Below are positions 43,086 to 48,939 of a stretch of DNA of 48,939 nt, piece by piece. The notes beneath the pieces were generated by a model. It was not told the DNA's origin. It worked only from the letters and a program-made list of their open reading frames with translations, and did not search any database. The stretch spans positions 1-48,939 of the forward strand of contig NZ_JAOXLP010000025.1 of the NCBI RefSeq assembly GCF_025791835.1, read 5' to 3'. This DNA is from Roseomonas xinghualingensis (lineage in GTDB: Bacteria > Pseudomonadota > Alphaproteobacteria > Acetobacterales > Acetobacteraceae). The translations under genes and the position numbers were made by a program. Position 1 is the stretch's first letter. Each line of letters starts with the position of its first letter.

Positions 43086-44006
43086 ATGATCGAACGTTCC
43101 CCTTGGCTGGACCGGACCTGCCACGCCATCCTGATCATCGCGGCGGTGCTCACCTGCATCCCGCTCTACTACGCGGTGGTAGCCGGCTCCCTCACCACCG
43201 AGGCGGCGCAGAAAGTGCCGCTGCCCCTCGTGCCGGGTGGCGCCTTCCTGGAGAATGCCGATGCGGTGTGGAACCGCATCGGCTTTGGCCGCCTGCTGAT
43301 GAATTCGCTGATCGTCGCCCTCGGCATCGCGGCCGGGAAGCTCGCGATCTCCCTGCTGTCGGCCTTCGCCATCACCTATTTCCGCTTCCGCTTCCGCGGT
43401 GCTGCCTTCTGGCTGATCTTCCTCTCCCTCATGCTGCCGGTGGAGGTGCGGATCGTACCGACCTTCGAGGCGATGACGGATGTGCTCATGCCCCTGCGCA
43501 TCCTGGTGCAGTGGAGTGGCATCAGCTGGCTGGTGGAGGCGATGACCGGATGGCGCCTGGAGATCTCCGCGAATTGGAGCCTCCTGAACTCCTATTCGGG
43601 CCTGATCTTCCCGCTGATGGCCTCGGCCACGGCCACCTTCCTGTTCCGCCAGTTCTTCCTGACCATTCCGGACGAGTTGTGCGACGCGGCGCGGATCGAC
43701 GGCGCCTCGCCGCTGCGCTTTTTCTGGAGCATCCTGCTGCCGCTCTCGCGGCCGAACCTGGCCGCCCTGGGCATCATTTTCTTCCTCTTCGGCTGGAACC
43801 AGTATCTCTGGCCGCTCCTCTTCACCACCGAGCCGACCATGACGACCGTGGTTGTGGGCATCAAGCAGCTGGTGCCGCATGGGGATTCCATTCCGGCCTG
43901 GAACCTGACCATGAATGCCGCCGTGCTGGCCATGCTGCCGCCCGTCGCCGTGGTCCTGCTTCTGCAGCGCTGGTTCGTGAAGGGGCTGATCGAGTCAGGC
44001 AAATGA
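43086..44006 (+). CDS. ugpE: ABC transporter permease UgpE
   Basis: Second permease, 306 residues, six membrane segments. First segment HAILIIAAVLTCIPLYYAVV; EAA loop DELCDAARIDGASPLRFFWS (about 200). GGGAGAG precedes the ATG. The stop overlaps the ATG of the phosphodiesterase gene (ATGA). E. coli UgpE is about 25 residues shorter; the extra length lies in the loop between segments 3 and 4 (MPLRILVQWSGISWLVEAMT). Confidence 0.92.
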   Translation: MIERSPWLDRTCHAILIIAAVLTCIPLYYAVVAGSLTTEAAQKVPLPLVPGGAFLENADAVWNRIGFGRLLMNSLIVALGIAAGKLAISLLSAFAITYFRFRFRGAAFWLIFLSLMLPVEVRIVPTFEAMTDVLMPLRILVQWSGISWLVEAMTGWRLEISANWSLLNSYSGLIFPLMASATATFLFRQFFLTIPDELCDAARIDGASPLRFFWSILLPLSRPNLAALGIIFFLFGWNQYLWPLLFTTEPTMTTVVVGIKQLVPHGDSIPAWNLTMNAAVLAMLPPVAVVLLLQRWFVKGLIESGK

Positions 44007-44749
44007 GTGAAGTGAAGAAGCGCATCATCGGCCATCGCGGCGCGCGCGACCTGTGGCCGGAGAACGGATTGGCCGGCTTCCGCAAGGTGCTGGACCTGGG
44101 CGTGGCTGGCGTCGAGTTCGATGTGCATCCGACTGCGGATGGCGACCTCGCCGTGATCCACGACCCCACCCTGGACCGCACCACGGAAGGGCAGGGGCCT
44201 GTCTGCACCCGGACCATGGTCGAGCTCCGCACCCTTCGGCTCAAGGGTGGGGACGAGGGCGTTCCCTCGCTTGACGAGGTGCTGGACGTGCTGGCGCCAG
44301 CCGGCGTGGAACTGCACATCGAGCTGAAGGTGGGCCCCGACGGCAATCCCTATCCAGGCCTGGAGGCGCGGGTGGCGGAGCATGTGCGGAAGCGTGGCCT
44401 CACCGCCCAATCCGTGCTGACCTCCTTCTGGCCTGAGGTGCTGCACCGCCTGCGCGCGGCCTTCCCGGAGGGCAAGCTGCTCGCTTCCATCAACGCCTCC
44501 TCCGCTGAGAAGCTGGGGGGGCTCGATGCGGTGCTCGATGAGCTGGATGCTGCCAAGGTGGATTATGTCGCCGTGCACCACGCGCTGCTGGCAAAGGAAA
44601 TGGAGTTGCTGCTGCGCCGGGTGGGCACGCCGCGCCTCGGCGCCTGGGTGATCAACGATCCCGCCGAGATCGCGCGCTGGCTTGCGGAGCCCGTGGGAAT
44701 CATCACCACCGATCGCCCGGATCTGTTCCCGCAACCCGCCCAGGCCTGA
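44003..44749 (+). CDS. ugpQ: Glycerophosphodiester phosphodiesterase UgpQ
   Basis: Cleaves glycerophosphodiesters to glycerol-3-phosphate and an alcohol. 248 residues, no signal peptide, so cytoplasmic like UgpQ. GDPD motifs: IIGHRGARDLWPENGLAGF (catalytic His, Arg and Glu), VEFDVHPTADGDLAVIHDPT (metal Glu and Asp, second catalytic His), LHIELKVG and VITTDRPD-like GIITTDRPDLF at the end. Start overlaps the ugpE stop by 4 bases, so it belongs to the transporter operon and supports phosphodiesters as substrate. Confidence 0.93.
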   Translation: MSEVKKRIIGHRGARDLWPENGLAGFRKVLDLGVAGVEFDVHPTADGDLAVIHDPTLDRTTEGQGPVCTRTMVELRTLRLKGGDEGVPSLDEVLDVLAPAGVELHIELKVGPDGNPYPGLEARVAEHVRKRGLTAQSVLTSFWPEVLHRLRAAFPEGKLLASINASSAEKLGGLDAVLDELDAAKVDYVAVHHALLAKEMELLLRRVGTPRLGAWVINDPAEIARWLAEPVGIITTDRPDLFPQPAQA

Positions 44750-44754
44750 CCGCC

Positions 44755-46283
44755 ATGCCTATCCTGCTGCCACGCCGGGGTCTGCTTCGCACAGGCCTGG
44801 CGATGCCTGGCCTTGCCCTCCTCGGCAATCTCCGGGTGCAGGCAGCGGAGGGCAATCCCTTCCTGTTAGGTGTCGCATCTGGCGAGCCGACAGCCAGTTC
44901 CGTCGTGCTCTGGACACGGCTGGCGACGCAGTGGCGCAACGGCGGCGGCATGCCGCCTGAGCCTGTGCCGGTGGACTGGATCGTCGCGCGCGACGAGGGC
45001 CTGCGCGACATCGTCCGGCAGGGCCGGGCCATGGCCGTGCCGGAGGATGCGCATTCGGTTCATGCCGAAGTGGATGGGCTGGAGCCAGACCGTCCCTACT
45101 GGTACCGCTTCACCGCTCTCGGCGCCGCCACGGACATCGCCCGCACGCGCACCGCGCCACGCCCAGGCATGATGTCGTCCAGGCTACGTTTCGCCGTCGC
45201 CTCCTGCCAGCAATACGAGCATGGTTATTTCGGCGCCTATCGCCACATGCTTGCGGAGGAGCCTGATCTCGTCGTCTTCCTCGGTGACTATATCTATGAG
45301 ATGTCCTGGGGCCGGAACCTCGTGCGCAGTCACGAAGGTCCCAGTGCACGGGACCTGACCGGCTACCGGGACCGCTACGCCCTATACAAGACCGATCCCG
45401 ACCTTCAGGCGATGCATCGCGCCTGCCCGTGGCTGGTGACCTGGGATGATCACGAGGTCAGCAACGACTACGCCAATGATCGTGGCGAACGTGAGCGGGG
45501 CGAGCCCTTCATGGCCCGGCGCGCCGCGGCCTACAAGGCGTTCTGGGAGCATATGCCGCTACCGCCTTCCGCCCGGCCGGATGGTCCTTCCGCCCGCATC
45601 TACCGCCGCACGGCCTTCGGTGACCTCGCCGGCTTCCACATCCTGGATGACCGCCAGTATCGCGACTACCAGCCTTGTCAGGCCCCGAATTACGGCGGCG
45701 GCGGGCGCGTGACGCGGGAGAATTGCGCCGAGCTGGACGACCCCTCCCGCAGCATGCTCGGGGAGGCGCAGGAGGCCTGGTTGAAGCAGGGCCTTTCAGC
45801 GGAACGGGCGCGCTGGACGATCCTGGCGCAGCAGACGCGGATGGCGCGGCTTGGCTCGCTGCAGAAGCCGCACACCTACTGGACGGATGGTTGGGACGGT
45901 TATTCGGCGGCGCGGCAGCGCCTGCTGGAGCAGCTGGCGGAAAGCCGCACACCCAATCCGCTCGTCATCGGCGGGGATATCCACGCGCATCTCGTCGCCG
46001 AGCTGCGCCCCGACTTCGACCGGGTGGAGAGGGCTCCCATCGCCGTCGAGTTCACGGGTACATCGATCACCAGTCAGGGCGGGCGCCTCGCCGGGCATTA
46101 TCCCGATGATCCGCATGTCGCCTATGCCGATGGCTCATCGCGGGGCTACATCATGATGACGCTGACGCCGGAGACGGCGACGGCGGATCTTCGCGCCATC
46201 GCCGACCCTCGCGACCGCGACACGGGGATTTCCACCCCGCGCCGTTATGTCGTGGAGGCCGGACGCTCCGTCCTCCAGCGCGC

Positions 46284-46287
<4 letters not shown>
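44755..46287 (+). CDS. phoD: PhoD-family alkaline phosphatase/phosphodiesterase
   Basis: Secreted metal-dependent phosphatase, 510 residues. Twin-arginine signal [20 protein letters not shown]. An N-terminal Fn3-like PhoD domain ([28 protein letters not shown]) precedes the catalytic domain with [33 protein letters not shown], the metal site [20 protein letters not shown] and [14 protein letters not shown]. Starts six bases after the ugpQ stop, so it is probably the fifth gene of the operon, releasing phosphate or the diester's alcohol in the periplasm. Stop overlaps the convergent ugpC stop (CTAA). Confidence 0.93.
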
Positions 46288-47384
<1,097 letters not shown>

Positions 47385-47685
47385 GCCTTGCCTTCCGAGA
47401 TGTCGTGCGAAGAACTCACCGCAAGCTACCATCTATGGCGAGCCGGATCGATCCATCAGGGCGCGGTGCAGTGCCATTCTGGATATCTGGCTGCCATGGC
47501 CGAGGACGCGTCACCAGGCGGCCGCATCGTTGGACGCCAGCCACGCTGCCGCTGGGCCTGTTGCTGCCGGAGCTGGCGCCGCTTGTCGTTACCCCAGCCA
47601 CCGCCCCAACCGGGGTTACGATGTCTCATGGAGCGCGGACGAACAGGCCCAGAAGACGCGCCGGCAACGGCAGCAGGAGGCGATC
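47385..47685. other. Divergent gap between ugpC and the DUF6152 gene
   Basis: About 300 bases with no gene. An interrupted palindrome, CGTTACCCC (47587-47595) and GGGGTTACG (47612-47620) with one mismatch, lies about 65 bases before the DUF6152 start and might be an operator. No Pho-box-like repeat was seen ahead of ugpC. Confidence 0.4.
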
Positions 47686-48060
47686 ATGGACAGAAGGGTG
47701 TTCCTGGGTGGGGCGGCCATGGTGCTGGTCACCGGCGGCGCGGCCGCGCATCACGGGTGGAACTGGGCGGAGGATGAGCAGGTCGAACTGAGCGGCACCA
47801 TCCGCGAAGTCACCATCGCACCACCCCATCCCGCCCTGCGGGTGGAAACGGCTTCGGAAGGCGTCTGGACGGTGGAACTGGGCAATCCCACCCAGACCCG
47901 CCGTGCCGGTTTCGTCGAAGGCGTGGCCAAGCCGGGTGACCGCATCGTCGCGCTGGGTAACCGCTCCCAGAACCGCAACGAGCGGCGCATGAAGGCAGTG
48001 CGGATCACCGTTGGCGAGCGGCGCTTCGACATCTACCCGGAGCGCATCCAGGCCGGCTGA
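47686..48060 (+). CDS. DUF6152 family exported protein
   Basis: Small protein of 124 residues, exported through MDRRVFLGGAAMVLVTGGAA with cleavage before or near AHHGW. The mature part begins HHGWNWAEDEQVELSGTIRE and continues VAPPHP-like TIAPPHPALRVETASEGVWT, VELGNPTQTRRAGF, DRIVALGNRSQNRNERRMKA and RFDIYPERI, the layout I recall for DUF6152. No biochemical role is known to me. The invariant HH just after the signal would suit metal binding. The ATG has GGAGG eight bases ahead. It is paired with the membrane protein that starts five bases after its stop. Confidence 0.8.
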   Translation: MDRRVFLGGAAMVLVTGGAAAHHGWNWAEDEQVELSGTIREVTIAPPHPALRVETASEGVWTVELGNPTQTRRAGFVEGVAKPGDRIVALGNRSQNRNERRMKAVRITVGERRFDIYPERIQAG

Positions 48061-48065
48061 CCTCC

Positions 48066-48539
48066 TTGGATCCTCTGCAACTGCTGGCGGAATGGCCCGT
48101 GGCGGCGGCACTGCGCCGCTCCGAGTTGCTGTACCCGACGGTCAACGCCGCACATATCCTGAGCATCGGGATGCTAGTGGGGGCGATCTTCACCCTGGAC
48201 CTGCGCGTAATTGGGGCTTTCGGACGCGCCCCGCTCGCAGTGCTGGGGCCTCCATTGGTGCAGATGGCGGCGGTCGGCGTGGGCCTGGCCTTGGTAACCG
48301 GTTTCCTGCTGTTCAGTGTCCGCCCCTCGGCCTACGCGACCAATCCGGCATTCCTGATAAAGCTGGGGTTGATCGCGGCCGGGCTGCTGAACGTGCTGTT
48401 GCTGCGCCTGGGGGAGGGATGGAGACGGGCCCTGGCAGGTGGGCCCGTCACGGCCCTAGTGAGGATGGCGGCTATAGCTTCAATGCTAATCTGGGTAAGC
48501 GCCGTACTGGCAGGCCGTTGGATTGCCTTTCTGGACTGA
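48066..48539 (+). CDS. Small four-helix membrane protein (DUF6644/DUF2214-like)
   Basis: 157 residues from a TTG start. Four probable membrane segments: about 28-48 (AAHILSIGMLVGAIFTLDLR), 64-85 (VQMAAVGVGLALVTGFLLF), 95-113 (AFLIKLGLIAAGLLNVLLLR) and 130-150 (VRMAAIASMLIWVSAVLAGR). The opening WPVAAALRRSELLYPTVNAA and early histidine resemble small membrane proteins that accompany DUF6152 genes, but the family name is uncertain. The spacing of five bases indicates one operon. Function unknown. Confidence 0.68.
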   Translation: MDPLQLLAEWPVAAALRRSELLYPTVNAAHILSIGMLVGAIFTLDLRVIGAFGRAPLAVLGPPLVQMAAVGVGLALVTGFLLFSVRPSAYATNPAFLIKLGLIAAGLLNVLLLRLGEGWRRALAGGPVTALVRMAAIASMLIWVSAVLAGRWIAFLD

Positions 48540-48939
48540 GGCCTCCTGGCGCCTGGCGGGCAGAGTGGGCGGAGGCCGGCCACTTCAGTCCACAAGGTCA
48601 CTCCCTCAATCAACAGTTGGAGCGGATGCAGACCGGCTCCGAGCTCACGGCGCCGTCGGCTGCCGCAACTACGAGGCTTGGGACGCTATTGATCCAGGAT
48701 CATCGTTCCACAAAAGCGTCGCAGCCATAAACCTTGGGCTACCGACCACGGGCCCCCTGAGGGAACAGACCGGAGCGCCCAGTGGCGATCACGAAAACTC
48801 GAAATTCCTTAAAATACCCACTTGCGTTGTGTGCGTTGATGGCTCATATCCCCGTTCACCGGCAGGGCGCTGAGGCGCTTCCGCCGGGCCGGTTTCCGGG
48901 GGTTGGATAGGGGCTGCGAGGTCCTGGTTCAAGCGCTTC
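48540..48939. other. Right edge without a supported gene
   Basis: About 400 bases. A forward frame (48523-48873) and others are open but their translations resemble nothing and lack a ribosome site. A+T content rises around 48790-48840. No tRNA, insertion sequence end or promoter could be confirmed. Confidence 0.4.

Noticed and set aside
48523..48873. Forward open frame of 116 codons at the right edge
   Set aside because: Overlaps the end of the membrane protein gene and resembles no family.
48905..48939. GGTTCAAGC at the end of the window, like a tRNA T-loop
   Set aside because: The flanking bases do not pair into a T-stem and no acceptor or anticodon arm can be drawn.

Overview
The window reads as a chromosomal stretch of a GC-rich alphaproteobacterium, most likely Acetobacteraceae of the Roseomonas type. 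This is an inference from codon use, gene style and the many Tat-exported, transporter-less solute receptors of the Bug/TctC family. No rRNA, tRNA, CRISPR array, insertion sequence, phage gene or origin was recognised. Almost everything is catabolism, solute capture and its regulation, with one housekeeping block (oxyR-katA-hemC-hemH).

Layout from left to right. (1) 1-3.1 kb: the distal part of a branched-chain-type ABC transporter: an N-terminally short LivG-like ATPase, a LivF-like ATPase and a periplasmic receptor. (2) 3.3-9.2 kb, minus strand: a sugar-acid catabolic operon. It encodes an IlvD/Edd aldonate dehydratase (frameshifted), a KDG kinase, a KDPG aldolase, mannonate dehydratase UxuA and a Bug receptor, and would channel aldonates or mannonate through KDG and KDPG to pyruvate and glyceraldehyde-3-phosphate. 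(3) 9.5-10.3 kb: a lytic transglycosylase. (4) 10.8-17.1 kb: two family-5 peptide/opine-type receptors, each beside an M20 amidohydrolase, with no permease genes. (5) 17.3-22.0 kb: OxyR divergent from catalase, followed by hemC and hemH. (6) 22.1-26.4 kb: an IclR regulator, the wreck of an SMP-30/gluconolactonase gene, an HMG-CoA-lyase-like enzyme, a CaiB/BaiF CoA-transferase and a Bug receptor. (7) 26.4-35.1 kb: an aromatic/shikimate island. Shikimate dehydrogenase makes 3-dehydroshikimate, QuiC dehydrates it to protocatechuate and PcaGH opens the ring. A LysR and a TetR regulator, a Bug receptor and a UbiM-like hydroxylase sit among these genes. (8) 35.4-36.8 kb: a frameshifted NUDIX gene and an unusual metallo-beta-lactamase-fold protein. 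(9) 36.9-47.4 kb: a polyol dehydrogenase and FGGY pentulose kinase, a convergent SorC regulator, then ugpB-A-E-Q and phoD, with ugpC facing them. (10) 47.7-48.5 kb: a DUF6152 protein and a small membrane protein.

Features that stand out: two clear single-base frame breaks, a third gene whose best start lies in another frame, and one internal-deletion wreck; several receptors without transport partners; a shared operator-like word (ACARTTGT) in both promoters flanking the sorC locus, which suggests one regulator ties polyol breakdown to a glycerol-phosphate-type transporter; and a probable non-AUG start for the secreted transglycosylase. I did not see a defence system or any wholly new machinery. 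The most original hypotheses are the SorC-linked polyol/ugp/phoD unit and the paired orphan receptor plus M20 hydrolase modules.
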